In this document: positions 22,105 through 33,215 of the stretch, piece after piece
Layout of the letters: each line of letters starts with the position of its first letter
Position numbering within the stretch: position 1 is the first letter of the stretch
From: Asterias rubens
Lineage: Eukaryota > Echinodermata > Asteroidea > Forcipulatida > Asteriidae
NCBI RefSeq assembly: GCF_902459465.1
Contig: NC_047076.1
Location: forward strand, 1,488,001-1,552,000
Direction: 5' to 3'
DNA: 64,000 bases
Program-made: the position numbers and the translations under genes
Notes under the pieces: model-generated
The model's input: only the letters and a program-made list of their open reading frames with translations
Databases searched by the model: none
Told to the model about the DNA's origin: nothing

Positions 22105-22435
22105 CAGAACGGTGGCACTGTTGGCTTGTGCGTAAAGCGCTCGCCTCTCACCAAGGTGACCCTGGTTCGATTCCCGGTCGGGGCCATATGTGAGTTGAGT
22201 TGTGCGTTGGTTCTCTGCTGTGCCACAAGGGTGTTCCAGACTATCCGGTTTTCCTCCCTCGGGAAAAAACCCAAACATTTTTGATCTTGGCTGTGCTCCG
22301 TGGTCATAATGGGTTGATGTGGCTGGCAGCTGAATGCGCCCTTGCATGCCTGCTTCTCGAACACGTTGTAGCCGCGCCCTTCGCAATTCAGCTCTAGCTG
22401 CGAGTAAGGACGATTAGCCCCCCAAATTATTATTA
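22105..22435 (+). repeat. tRNA-derived SINE
   Basis: The head contains gtaaagcgctcgcctctcac followed by ctggttcgattcccggtc, a Pol III B box with the T-arm context of a tRNA. The ~250-bp tRNA-unrelated body continues with ggttttcctccctcgggaaa and a tail ending near gcgagtaaggacgattagcc. Related 'ccggttttcctccctcgg' SINEs are widespread in marine invertebrates. It is not a functional tRNA, since the acceptor stem is not closed. Confidence 0.8.
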
Positions 22436-22899
22436 ACTTTCACTGGACCAGAGAATTTATTTCACTGGACCAAAAGCAAAATGAGAAGAACACTTTGTAC
22501 ACGGCAAGCTAGGATGCATTTTGCTTTACCAAATAGAAATTGTACCAAGGGTTTTTCCTTAGCAGTGTTTATGAAAGGGTTGGATCTGTAAGCATAAAAC
22601 GTTCGCTTACAGACTTTATGAGATGTGGCTCAACTCACTTGGTTAGTAAACACGCCACAGATAATTTTCTTTTGTAAACAAATAAATAACTTATGTCCCT
22701 GGTGTTCCATTAAATGAACAAATTATTTTTATACCAGTGATTGTGAGAGGGATGTGATTTAAAGGGGCTGTGTTGCCATGAGTCAGACCTGTGGCTTTTC
22801 ATATGAATGTTAATGTATCATGAACGTATCACCTTTGTGTCATTTTGCAATGGGGTTGCGATGATATTAAAAAGTCCGACTTTAGTGAAATTAGTTTTT

Positions 22900-22930
22900 T
22901 AAATCAGTCGCAAACTTGCGACTGATTTCG
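22900..22930. other. Perfect 13-bp hairpin
   Basis: aaatcagtcgcaa and ttgcgactgattt form a perfect 13-bp stem with a two-base loop. Flanking tttagtgaaat words on both sides (near 22882 and 22975) suggest it is the core of a small decayed foldback element. Confidence 0.65.
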
Positions 22931-22987
22931 CAATTTGCGTTAGATATTGGCTGTTTGCGATTGATTTAAAGTTTAGTGAAATCGTCC

Positions 22988-23160
22988 CCTGGTTCATATT
23001 TCCTTTGAAAGCGAATGCGATACGAATTTTGACGTCACAAATTCGCTCTGAATAATTCTTAAGATTTGACTTGTGCTCAACTCCTGTGAAATATTAGCAG
23101 CGGAAATGGAGCTCTGAGGTCAAAACTTGTATTGCATTTTCAGGGAAGTATGAACCAGGC
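22988..23160. repeat. Foldback MITE, 'CCTGGTTCATACTTCC' family, copy 1
   Basis: Ends cctggttcatatttcc and ggaagtatgaaccaggc bound a ~173-bp element with an internal tttgacgtcac. A second copy lies in TMEM106 intron 1 (28171-28317). Confidence 0.82.
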
Positions 23161-23654
23161 ATAACTGGGTGAGAGTTCATTATTCCATGTTCGCCACAGT
23201 CCTGCTTTTGGTTGAGACAACGTCGCCCTTTTAATGTGTTTTGTTTTAGTCTTTATTGTTTCTAGGTTTACAAATTTAAGAAAATTTCCCGATTACAGGA
23301 AATTAATGAACTACCTATCTACAACGTGTTGATTGTTGAAGTTATTATTATTATTATTATGGTGTTGTACATACATTGATATTTCTGAATAAAAACACTT
23401 CACAATTTCTCAAAATTATGGAAAATAAGAGTTTGTGGATAGTTTTATTTCTATGTCCCTACCTTTCATTGAACTGCTATGTTAGTCATGTTTCCTGTCT
23501 TCTATATCAGTAAAATCATGTGATTTGGGGTCCCAGACTATTTTACCTTTTGGTCTCATTTTGATAAAAATTGTTCAAATGAGAAGTAGAGAATTATCAA
23601 GGCTACTCTAATACAGTCAGCTCTTGTTAAAAGAGCTCTCGTTGTAATGACTGA

Positions 23655-23935
23655 AGAGTAATAATAGTGATAATAATAGTATAGGTATTTATATAGCGTC
23701 TTTAACACAGATCAAAGCGCTGAACAGTTAATAAAACAAGAACAATGCAAGGAAAGAAAGATAAACAAAACAGCAAGGGATTAATGACGAGGCTGACTGA
23801 AGAAGTAGGTTTTGAGTTTTTTTTAAATGGCAGTAGAAGATGATTCCCCAATGAGTTTAGGTAATTTGTTCCATTCCTTCGACCCAGCCAGAGAAAAAGA
23901 TTTGGAGCCGGCAGATCGAGAAGGCCTGTGCTTTA
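23655..23935 (-). pseudogene. Relic 3' end of a CR1/L2-like non-LTR retrotransposon
   Basis: On the - strand the frame reads SFSLAGSKEWNKLPKLI followed by an STAIFKK-like stretch. This matches the C-terminal end typical of CR1/L2 reverse transcriptases (a '..LWN.LP..I' box, then 'FK..LK'). It is followed by a 3' tail whose complement includes tatttatatagcgtcttt and ends in ATT-type simple repeats. Only the last ~100 codons remain. A second repeat is inserted directly upstream (23936-24120). Confidence 0.6.
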
Positions 23936-24120
23936 AGTCTCTACCAGGCCTATTTGCTTGACTGGGAAGGGCACCAAGGAATTTTCTCCTTGGTAAAGGG
24001 CACCCTGCGAGGAAATTATAAAATTTCTTTCGGAACATTTCAAGGGCACAAGGTAATGACCAGAGGGCATAGAAGCAATCACCTTCGTTACCTCCATCAG
24101 GCCTGCTCAAGTCCTGAATC
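23936..24120. repeat. Dispersed 'AAGGGCACC' repeat inserted in the LINE relic
   Basis: Contains ggcaccaaggaattttctc, ttggtaaagggcaccctg, aacatttcaagggcac and tacctccatcaggcctg. Matching phrases recur near 27590, 29225, 29730 and 45330. Junctions are approximate. Confidence 0.6.
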
Positions 24121-24619
24121 TAATTTCTATTTGTTCATTTGTGTTTTCCTCTTATAATGACATTCCTGTTATAAAGATCCATTGGTTATAAAGAGGCGCG
24201 GCGACATTGATAACATGGAGGTAGAGTTAACAACTAGACAAAAGCGCTAGCGGGATAGGATGAGCTTTGCGTTACATATTTTTCCCTAAAAATATGTATT
24301 TATTTTTTCTATGGGGAAGGAGGAGACTGTACTGTGAAAGGAAAAGTACAAAAATTCAACCCCCAAATTGTTTGTTATGATGTTAGACTGCCCCTTTAAG
24401 TACTGTCGTCTGGTGCCAGCCTCTTACGTAATAACAAGGCGTTGTGTTTAACGCAAGGCCAACAACAAAAGTGGTATGGTACCCTGTGTCACCACTACAG
24501 CAGTACTGTGTATGGTAATGAATGGGTGCACGTCGTCAATACATGCACAGCTAGGTGGTGGCAATGTGTACACAAAGTGATGTAACCGACAATATACAAT
24601 ACGATGCATTGTGTGGTTT

Positions 24620-24862
24620 CGTGTCACACACTCACAAGACCACTTGTGTGACTTGACCTGTCTGGTTAGTGAGCCCAATTCTACCTCCATGGTGAGCCGA
24701 AGAGATTTGCTGCTGCACAAAAGGAAGCCGATATTCCTTCCTTCGACGTTTCAAATTCCATCATGGTATAATCCGCATGGTCACGGTGTAAACTGTAGTG
24801 TAGCGAGATTGTCTTGCCAAAAGTGCCGTCGAACATCGAATGGCTACATTTCAAGCTAAAAG
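24620..24862 (+). promoter_or_regulatory. Possible non-coding first exon of TMEM106
   Basis: Non-repetitive, less AT-rich sequence ends in a good splice donor (gctaaaag followed by gtgaga at 24863). The TMEM106 start codon lies just after an acceptor (ctgttaaatag, ending 27845). Together these could form a leader spliced over ~3 kb. An in-frame stop in the joined leader keeps it non-coding. This is inference from splice signals alone; the exon start is a guess. Confidence 0.3.
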
Positions 24863-25100
24863 GTGAGATATTGAAAACGGGTTCAATCTTCATAATTTTT
24901 TTAGGAGGATACGCACTGTTGGGTTTTAAACTTATGTTCTGGTGTGTAATTGCTGTAAAAATGTTTGTGCGGCTTATATATTATTATTAATAAAAAAATA
25001 TGATTAATTAAGGGAAACTCAAAATAAGACGGGCACAAGTGTGACAAGGCATGTTCAATTGATTACACATTTGGACATAAGAATAAAAAAATTACTTGAA

Positions 25101-25614
25101 GTAGGGAGGCCGGCACTTTTCATGTTTTTTTTTACGAACCCCACAAGTTTGGTACCATTGTAAAGAGAATTTAAAGAGAAATTCAATGGTGTAAAAATCA
25201 GCTTCATAGCTGAAAGTATAGAGAAGTTATGGTAATTTAAAGTTCAAAAATAGGCGTTTTCTGTCTGTAAGTAGGGAGGCCGGCACTTTTCATGTTTTTT
25301 TTTAAAGGAACCCCACAAGTTTAGTACCATTGAAAAGAGAATTTAAAGAGAAATGCAATGGTGTAAAAATCAGCTTCATAGCTGAAAGTATAGAGAAGTT
25401 ATGGTAATTTAAAGTTCAAAAATAGGCGTTTTCTGTCTGTAAGTAGGGAGGCCGGCACTTTTCATGTTTTTTTTTAAAGGAACCCCACAAGTTTAGTACC
25501 ATTGAAAAGAGAATTTAAAGAGAAATGCAATGGTGTAAAAATCAGCTTCATAGCTGAAAGTATAGAGAAGTTATGGTAATTTAAAGTTCAAAAATAGGCG
25601 TTTTCTGTCTGTAA
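25101..25614. repeat. Three tandem ~171-bp units
   Basis: Units start at 25101, 25271 and 25443 with gtagggaggccggcactttt and end gttttctgtctgtaa. Units 2 and 3 are almost identical; unit 1 differs slightly (tttacgaacc versus tttaaaggaacc). Each contains agcttcatagct, a short palindrome. Confidence 0.93.
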
Positions 25615-26315
25615 GATTTTACTGACGCAAATCCAAAATCACAAAATTGTATGTTGGGTGGCCATAACAAAAATAACTTCAAATTCATCATACATGAACT
25701 AAATTACCTTAAAAAATAATTTGGAGGTCTCCTTTTCTGTAATCTTCCATTAATTGGTATGTGTACAGCTGCTCATCTTCGTCATATTTGATGTTGAACC
25801 AAGATGGATATCCAGGGACCTATTAACAAAATTGTTATTTTAACAATTTTGTTAAACAAGAATGTGTGCTTACATTGTACCAGCCTTTATTTTCGTCAAT
25901 ATATGCTAGCCACATGGAGTCTTGCTCCTCATCTGATATATCTGACTCCGAAATATCTGTATATCTGCATATTAATTGTACAAAAAAGGTAATTATTAAT
26001 TGTACTTGATTTGTCAGGGCCCTTGAAAAAGTTCATCATAAACCATAGATGGGAAGCAAATTCATCCTCTTCTAGTCTAGAGAAAATAAATAAAACAAAT
26101 TATAAATAAGAAAAATTTAAGTTTGTTTTATTTATTATTGAATTAAATTTAAATGTTTATCATCAACAATGTCATTAAATGGTAAAGAAATTGTGGTATA
26201 AACAATGTAAACAAAAAGTATAGGCCTTACAACACATGCACTGTGTTGACTGTTGTCAACAAAGCCTGAATAAAATTCCACTCACAACTGCAACGATGTT
26301 TTTGGCATTTGCCAT

Positions 26316-26469
26316 TAAGGCCGAGTTAAAGTCGGTCGCGCGATGGTCGGGCGTCGGAAATCTGGACGCGCGATCATAAAAAGACACGGTTTTTAGGCCT
26401 CAGTCTTAGGATTGCGCGCAAGATTTCCGTCGCGCGACCATCGCGCGACCGACTATAAACCGGCCTTTA
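26316..26469. repeat. Foldback MITE, 'CGCGCGATGGTCGCG' family, copy 2
   Basis: Opens taaggccgagttaaagtcgg and closes ccgactataaaccggccttt. Arms carry tcgcgcgatggtcgggcg and tcgcgcgaccatcgcgcg. It is shorter than the copy at 5645 and nested in the 25094-27102 element. Confidence 0.85.
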
Positions 26470-27865
26470 GACCTCCCCATTAAAATCGCCCATGCGCCCA
26501 TTTTGCGCCTTCGTTAAAAAAAATAAAAAAATGTATCCTTTATTGGTGAATGTATAAGTGTTCAGAAAAACATAGTTTCATATAAGTTTCATCGACTCCT
26601 GATGTGTGTATTTTGGAGTTTTTTAAGTAAAAAACATGGTAGAAAACTGTACCTTTTTTGGCCTCTTGCAAACAGTCTTGTTAAGGAGTCACCACATTCG
26701 CGAAAGTTGGCATGTCACACATCAAACGAAAGAGCTTGCTTTCTTCTACAAAATGATGACATCATCTATGCAAACCCCCCTAAATCTCGCGAGATCTAGC
26801 CTAAAACGCGAGTTGGCATTAGGACCAGAAATCAAGATGGCCGCGCCCAAGAGTTGACGCGTCGGTAAGTCAGCGCTGATTAAGCGGGATTTTCTTGAAA
26901 TAATTCATCTCATAAACCATACCCATTGGGACAAAAAATAAGACAAATGAAAAGATCAATCTTTCATCTACTGAAATATTGTTTAAATTCCTACTTTTGA
27001 TGAATGAAAAGGTCAACAAACGCTGATTATAAATTTTGTTTTTTACACGCTTACAGATATAAATCTGAAAACAGTCGTTTCACTGGCCTCCCTACTTGAA
27101 GTTGAACATTCTATTTTCATGAAAAATAAAATGAATTGAAAATTGACTCCCACAACACGGATCTTTTCTTTGGTCATCCCTCCCCTGCCCCTCCCCCACC
27201 ATCTTGGGATTATCTTGGGATTAAAAAGAAATTAGCAGTAGTACAAAAAGGGTGAAAATATAGATCCAATATAAATGCTTAATTAATATAATTTTAAGGT
27301 AGAAAATAGAAGATAATTACTATTTGGGATGTACACATTAGGGAGAAAATGCTATTTAATAAGTTCTCAAAGGTGCTGTTGCAGCATGTTGACTGCGAAG
27401 CGGGATGCAAATGGTTTACGGTTCTCGTTCGGCTGCGAGTATGTGGGTACATAAAAAAACAGGAGGGCGCTATAATTATGATCCGAGTGAGTGAGATGGT
27501 GTACTATAGTTTACTAAAGAAAGGCAGTACTCATTATAGTCATATATTTTACTATGAGGAATTTGTAAATTTCTATTCAATTTCTACTGTCCGAGCATTT
27601 CAAGGGCACCAAGGCATTGGCATGGGGGCATGGAGGCAACCGCCCTCGTTGCCGCCATGAAGTATCAGGCCTGCATGCCTAATATGAATCTTCTTTGAGT
27701 AGTTGTCGGTTCTGAAAATACCAAAGGTTTGACAAGTAGGACTTGAACATTTGCATTGTAGAAATACGATATGGAAAGGTTTGCGGTAACACCATGTAAT
27801 GACTATCTCTTAAAGGTTGACAACTGAATATTTTCTGTTAAATAGGCCATAAGACGTAGATTGGC

Positions 27866-30407
27866 ATGAGCGGTAACATCGCACCAGACATCATGGGAGC
27901 CTCTGGAGGAAAAGACGCGCCTCTTCTAAGTTCAGCCTCCCCTTGTGATCATAATTATTCATCTATCGATCACTTGAACTCAAATGCGACCAATGAACAG
28001 AGAGAAGAGAATTCAAATAGTATTCCACCATCGGTGAATTTTAGAACTCCGTCATTCTCGTATGAAGAATTGAGCACTGGTCTAACGTGCCCAACGTGCA
28101 AAGGAACTGGAAAAATTCCAAGAGGTAAATATATCTTCCGTTAAAATCTTCACCCTTAGACCTCAATCAAGCCTGATTCATACTTCCTCCGGATGAGAAG
28201 CGATTTTTGACGTCACATGGCTGTTGTCGCTTCAAATGTTACGCAGAAGTTAAGCAATCGTGTGAGTTTGTGACGCCACAATACGCATCATATTCGCAGG
28301 AAGTATAATCATGGTTCCTTAATTATGCACTGTCGATGATATTGTTATGTTTTTCAATACTATTATGGTTTATACAACCAATTTTAAGTGTCCTGTTCTT
28401 ATAATTAAACATTGCCTTTTTTCTCAACAGGCCAAGAAGATGATCTTGTTGCTCTTATTCCTTACAGAGACGACCGTTTAAAACCTCGTAGAACGTAAGT
28501 ATTCCAATCTCAAACACAACGATTCCATCTCAAACACAATGCTTTCTCATGATGTTAACATAAACTTTTCTAGGTAAAGTGGTTATGCAAAGATAAGGGG
28601 CACAGTAACATGTTCTATATTTTCAGGCAATACCATGTACACATGTTATGCATGTTACAGGTTTGCGTTTGTACTTGATAAAATGTACTACCTTTTTCCC
28701 AAGGACCAGGGCCACATTTCATAGAGCTGCTTAGCCACAAAACTTTGCTTCTAAAGCATGATATTTCTTCCTTGATTAAAACAAGATTACCAACCAAATT
28801 TTCTTTTTGTGGCATATTGCTTGTTACTGCTATTCAGCTGTTGTTTGCTTATAAATCCTGAAAATCGCACGGAAATTTGGTTGGTAATCCTGTTATCATC
28901 AAGGAAGAAATTTCAGGCGTAGCAAATTTTTGTGCTAAGCAGCTCTACGAAATTGGGCCCATATCTTGCCTGATTAAATAAATATTTGACTTGAATTATT
29001 TGTCTAAAACTATCATTTATTGTTTCTTCATCATCAGGTGGTTGTACGTGTCGTTGTCCTTCATCATCTGTATTGCCTTAGCGGGTGGCCTTAGTGCCCT
29101 TCTCATTCCACGCTCTGTCGATGTCGTCCAAGACAATGTCACAACTTTATATGTTGATCTGAATGTTACAAGAAATAGATGTTTCATGACATTACAAGTA
29201 AGTTTCTTCTCTGATTTTAAAAAAGGTTTTGAAAACTCCTTATCAGGCCTGGTATTGCACGTAGCCCACCGAGTCCATGGACTCTGTTGCCCAGGTTGTG
29301 ACCTTGGTACCACTTCCAAATTTTCCAATAAAAGCGCCCTTTGCAAAATAAAAACAGCCTTGCCCTCTCATAGATGCAACTACAGGCGTGCATTATTTTA
29401 GTTTGACTATGCAAAATTGGTGGATGGTTTGGCTTTGGCTTAATTCTTTTTATGACAATTTTCAGCTTAATTGTTATAATACACTGCATTCTGCTTTTGC
29501 TATAATTATTGGGTCTGTACTTGTAAATCCTACACTTTATTCTGCATTTACAAATGTTTTACAGGTTTTGGTTTTTCTTTGCTAAAGTGTTCCTAACTTT
29601 TCTCCATGTTTTTTAAACGTAATACTTGTACTTCATGTTTGACATGGCTTGTGCACCTAACTTTATTCCATAATTTAATGTAGTTACCTGTGCATTTATG
29701 TGCTTAACCCAGTATTTAATTCCTTGTTAAGTGCTATGGCATGCAGGCCTGATACTTCACGGAGGCAACGAAGGCGATTGCCTCCGTTGCCCCTTGCCAT
29801 TGCCTTGGTGCCCTTGAAATGCTCCAGTAGGAATTTACAATTTCCTCATAGGGTGCCCTTTGCCAAAGAGAAAATGCCTTGGTGCCCTTGCCCTTTCAAA
29901 AACGAAGCATACAGCCCTTGGCATGTATGTTTTAGATGTAAGATGCTGTACAGGCCTAAGATGTATATTATTACCATTGTTATTATCTTTATTAATATGA
30001 CGAGGCTGCTGACAGAAAATATGACTTGTAGTAGTATCTTTGTGAAACATTTTTTTGTTTGTACTTTCTTTTCAGTCTACTTATAATGTGACGAATAATA
30101 ATTTTGTTGCCGTGAGTGCAAATGACTTCCAACTTGACGTGACAGTGATGTTCTATCAAAAGATGGTTCTAAACCAGAAATTTGTTCGGAATCAGAAGAT
30201 AGGAATCAGGAGCACACAGCAGGTATGATGAGAACCTCTCCCCTCTCTCCGTCTACCTCTTGTTTGTTTGTTTGTTTGTTTGTTTAGATGATCTAAGCAT
30301 CAAGGGAACTCGGCAAACTCCCACAGTAATGTTATATTGCTTTATGTGTTTTTGTTCTGCGCCAGGAGCATCAATACTTTATGGATACCGGCGCATTAAA
30401 AGCGTTC

Positions 30408-30456
<49 letters not shown>

Positions 30457-31846
30457 GAACACCAAGCTGGCAACAGCCAATCTCTCTCATACAAACAATG
30501 ACTTAACGTCTATGATTATGCATAGCACAAATCAAAACATTGTGATTTAGTCACTAGATGGCAGTACTATTCTCAACTTACAACTCAATATTCTCTTTAT
30601 AAAATTTTCTTTTTGTACAGGTTATAGAAAACTTCAACATTACGCTGAATCGCAGTCTCTTTCCAATGTAAGTTGTAAATTTGATTGAACTATCTTCCAT
30701 TTTATTTTTCCTTCAAATATTCAAAATGGATTCAGACTACTTCACCTCTCAGCCTCATTATGGTTTGCACTCGTTTGAATGGGAGAGGAACTGCATCTAT
30801 TGCAACCCTGATACAGAGTTGTGAATTGAGAGAGTTGTGATTGAAAGTCATTTTTTGGTCCCCAAGATGTATTTATGGACACGGGGTGCCAGACTTAACT
30901 GCACAGTGGATTGTGCTGCATTCAGACTGAAAATGGTGTCGTGCAACCAAAACACTATACCTGATATCACAACAAAATATACAGTAAACCATTAAATCAG
31001 TAAATATATATTTAGATGCTGTTGGTTAATTAAAAATACGAAAGAGTAAAAGCACAACATTAAAGAAGTAAAAACCCTAGGTCACTAAAAAAAAACTTAT
31101 TATACATTAAAAATTACATTAACACACCATTAAAAACAGAACCATTTAAAAACATACAAATTTGTTACTTGTTATTGTTGCAGTGATTACTGTAAGCCTA
31201 CACCACAGCATGATAACCATATCTTCATGAAATTTCAGTAAGTATCTCTTATTTTCTTGCATTTCCTGCTCAGTTTCTGTGTATTTTTGGTATGTTTAAG
31301 GTTACTGATAATGATTTTTTTTGTGCAGTTCTATGACCTTTATACTGACGCACGGTCACAGGATGTATTCTGTACAACATAATATCAAATTCATGTATGT
31401 GTACTAATTCTGAAAAGTTGTTATATGTTCCTTGTCCGTGTATATTATGTTACTGTGAAATAAATATCAGTGTTATTATTTTAATTCTCACAGTGTAGGA
31501 TAATAGAGTTTGTATCTTGTCTTAATCATTTGTATATCAAGTAGTAATAAGTATTTGTTGTAAACTTTTATTTCTGTCTTACTCCTTAGAAAAACTTTCA
31601 AGGATAATAACATTTTTGTATCTTATCTTATTTATTTGTATATCACGTAACAAGTAGTTGTTGTAAATTTTCATTTGTGTCTTGCTCCTTAGGACAACTT
31701 TCAACTTTACTCTTATGGCACAGACGGATCAACAAGTTGTGATCGAGTATTTCCGCATCGACTGCAATCCAGAAGATGCCCAAGACGCAAAGAAATTAGA
31801 TGCTTCATACAACGACGCTCGGATGTTATTCACCAGCCTGGAATGA
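27866..31846 (+). CDS. TMEM106B: TMEM106-family transmembrane protein (TMEM106B-like)
   Basis: Type II membrane protein of late endosomes and lysosomes. Mammalian TMEM106B affects lysosome size, acidification and transport. Exons: 27866-28124, 28431-28494, 29038-29197, 30076-30222, 30621-30667, 31184-31237, 31329-31394, 31693-31846; the sum is 951 nt (316 aa plus TGA), close to the mammalian ~274 aa. The cytosolic N-terminus has a dileucine (APLL, 18-21) and the family signature CPTCKGTGKIPRG (75-87), then LVALIPYRDDRLKPRR. A membrane segment (about 110-131, LYVSLSFIICIALAGGL...) follows. The luminal domain has five N-glycosylation sequons (NVT, NVT, NVT, NIT, NFT) and the paired-cysteine motifs DYC and DC. 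The start has G at -3 and lies just after an acceptor-like site, so a non-coding first exon is likely. Vertebrates have A, B and C paralogues; this may be their single co-orthologue, so the symbol is provisional. Confidence 0.94.
28171..28317. repeat. Foldback MITE, 'CCTGGTTCATACTTCC' family, copy 2
   Basis: Ends gcctgattcatacttcc and ggaagtataatcatggttc bound ~147 bp in TMEM106 intron 1. It contains tttttgacgtcacatgg, sharing gacgtcac with copy 1. Confidence 0.82.
28708..28960. repeat. Foldback MITE, 'GGGCCCAATTTCATAG' family
   Basis: Starts gggccacatttcatagagct and ends agctctacgaaattgggcc in TMEM106 intron 2. Inner arms attaccaaccaaatttt and aaatttggttggtaat pair. Confidence 0.85.
29225..29400. 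repeat. Dispersed 'GCCTTGGTGCCC' repeat fragment
   Basis: Phrases ccatggactctgttgccc, ggtaccacttccaaatttt and gccctttgcaaaa match other copies of the promiscuous repeat. It follows TMEM106 exon 3 directly. Confidence 0.5.
29730..29940. repeat. Dispersed 'GCCTTGGTGCCC' repeat
   Basis: Contains gcaggcctgatacttcac, gccattgccttggtgccc, gggtgccctttgccaaag and gccttggtgcccttgccc. It is one of the clearest copies of this family, in TMEM106 intron 3. Confidence 0.6.
30340..30456 (+). repeat. L2/CR1-type 3' tail with (ATT)n
   Basis: The sequence atggataccggcgcattaaa leads directly into about 15 TTA units (30411-30456). An '..ggcgc.. then ATT-repeat' end is typical of CR1/L2 retrotransposon 3' tails. 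Only the tail is present, in TMEM106 intron 4. Confidence 0.55.
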
Positions 31847-31858
31847 CCTTTTACAACA

Positions 31859-32042
31859 GGGGCTCCGGTTTCATAGAGCTGCTTAAGCAGAAAAAGTAGC
31901 TAAGCATAACAAATTTATGCTTACCAGAATAAGGTTACCAGCCAAACTAACATGTACAGTTTATGACTGGTACCCTGCTCATTTCTGCTTGCAGACAGTC
32001 ATTAAGCAGTATTTTCTGCTTAAGGTACTATGAAATTGGGCC
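31859..32042. repeat. Foldback MITE in the TMEM106 3' UTR
   Basis: A near-complete 'GGGCCCAATTTCATAG' element (ggctccggtttcatagagct to gtactatgaaattgggcc) begins 13 bases after the TMEM106 TGA. It should be transcribed as part of the 3' UTR, where its arms would form a hairpin. Confidence 0.85.
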
Positions 32043-32621
32043 ATGGTCACAACGTCATCATACTGCTTTTTCCTCATGCTTTTTCTTGGGCTGAGAAAAC
32101 AAAGTTGTCATGGACATAGACTGGCTCCTGTTATTAGTGAACTATGATATGACCATATTGGTGGACAGGATACCCAACAATGGTGGCCGCAGCATGGTGA
32201 ATATCTACTGTTCTATCTGCCCTATGAACAAAGCACTGCTCAGTAGAGAGCACACAGGGTCAGAGGTTAAAGGTCAGGTTAGCTTCTTGTAGCAGTGTCA
32301 TGCACATTTAAAAAAAAACTTGCATATCACTTAATCAAGTTTCAAAATCAACTTACACTGTGCATCCAATGAACTAATTTGGTTTATAATTTGAAAATTC
32401 ATGGCCATTTGGTTTTAAAATATGTATATTTTTTGCGTGAACATCGTTATAAGATAATTGTCTTGTCCACCTGTAGAACCACTTTAAGTGTTTACTGCAT
32501 TCAAGTATATGTACTGTCCATGAACTTTAATAATATTTTCTTGTAAAATAATTTTTGTTTGAAGCAGCTATTCAAATAATTTATTGCCTGTTTGTTTAGG
32601 TATTAAAAAGTCATTAAAATG

Positions 32622-32627
32622 AATAAA
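32622..32627 (+). terminator. Candidate poly(A) signal for TMEM106
   Basis: AATAAA about 780 bp after the stop codon, in AT-rich sequence. A second hexamer lies at 34228-34233. Confidence 0.4.
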
Positions 32628-33029
32628 CATGTGTATATTTTTCAGGGAGTAAACATAAAAACAAAAAATTTACAAATTGTTTAATTTGAATGATTGGTGC
32701 ATCCAGTTGAGACCTCAGAAAAAAACATTCCGGGTTTAATCAGGAAGATGGACAAAGAGAGATCTTAAAGATTCCCTCTGCAAAAATCTTAAACATTGTG
32801 GGAATTAACACAATATATTGTCTTTCATTTTGTCTGAAACCCAGACTACCTTATGACCAAATGAATGGTATTCTTTCTAATGGCAATGGATCCAGTACAC
32901 TAGAAAACTTGGATGAAAATGAATTTATGGCTTTTACGCAAACAATGTACACCACTTTATAGGTGGATTTAACTTGATAGTAAACGCAGTCCTGTTAGTT
33001 CAAAGGTGGTCACATTACAATGTTTACCT

Positions 33030-33215
33030 GGGCCAAATTTCATAGAGCTGCTTAGCACAAAAAAGTAGATAAGCAAAACAAATTTTGCATACCAGAATGA
33101 GGTTTACCAGCTAAACTTTCATGTCACATGTACAAATTGTGACTGGTATCCCGCTCATATCTGCTTAGTAGACTTGTTAAGTAATACTTTCTGCTTAAGC
33201 AGCTCTATACAGGAG
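33030..33215. repeat. Foldback MITE, 'GGGCCCAATTTCATAG' family, right end damaged
   Basis: Starts gggccaaatttcatagagct. The right arm reads tgcttaagcagctctata and then diverges before the expected ATTGGGCCC. Confidence 0.75.

Larger units (their letters stand above)
16737..24619 (+). other. MLLT10 3' UTR candidates and repeat-rich intergenic DNA
   Basis: No conserved coding exon is visible. The AT-rich sequence right after the stop is probably 3' UTR. Possible AATAAA poly(A) signals on the + strand are at 17693-17698, 18181-18186, 19294-19299 and 23388-23393. I cannot tell which is used. Further on the stretch holds foldbacks, a SINE and a LINE relic, listed separately. Confidence 0.5.
25094..27102. 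mobile_element. ~2 kb composite element with inverted ends
   Basis: The left end acttgaagtagggaggcc (25094-25111) is repeated inverted at the right end (ggcctccctacttgaagt, 27085-27102). Just inside, the left side has three tandem ~170-bp units. The right side has a short inverted counterpart ending in cttacagat, matching the unit's ctgtctgtaag. A foldback MITE (26316-26469) is nested inside. No transposase frame is visible, so it would be non-autonomous. The target duplication was not resolved. Confidence 0.55.
24863..27865. other. Non-coding DNA before TMEM106, mostly a composite repeat
   Basis: Most of this stretch is the ~2 kb composite element at 25094-27102. The remainder (27103-27865) is AT-rich and contains a fragment of the 'aagggcacc' dispersed repeat near 27590-27690 (catttcaagggcaccaagg, gaagtatcaggcctgcatg). 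No conserved exon is seen. Confidence 0.5.

Noticed and set aside
22051..22397. Frames of 65-111 codons
   Set aside because: All lie on a tRNA-derived SINE; no protein similarity.
24448..24893. Short frames of 70-90 codons as a possible gene
   Set aside because: No recognisable motif and no exon partners. I keep only the weaker idea of a non-coding TMEM106 leader exon.
26602..27660. Frames of 65-103 codons ahead of TMEM106
   Set aside because: They lie in the composite element or a dispersed repeat and have no family signature.
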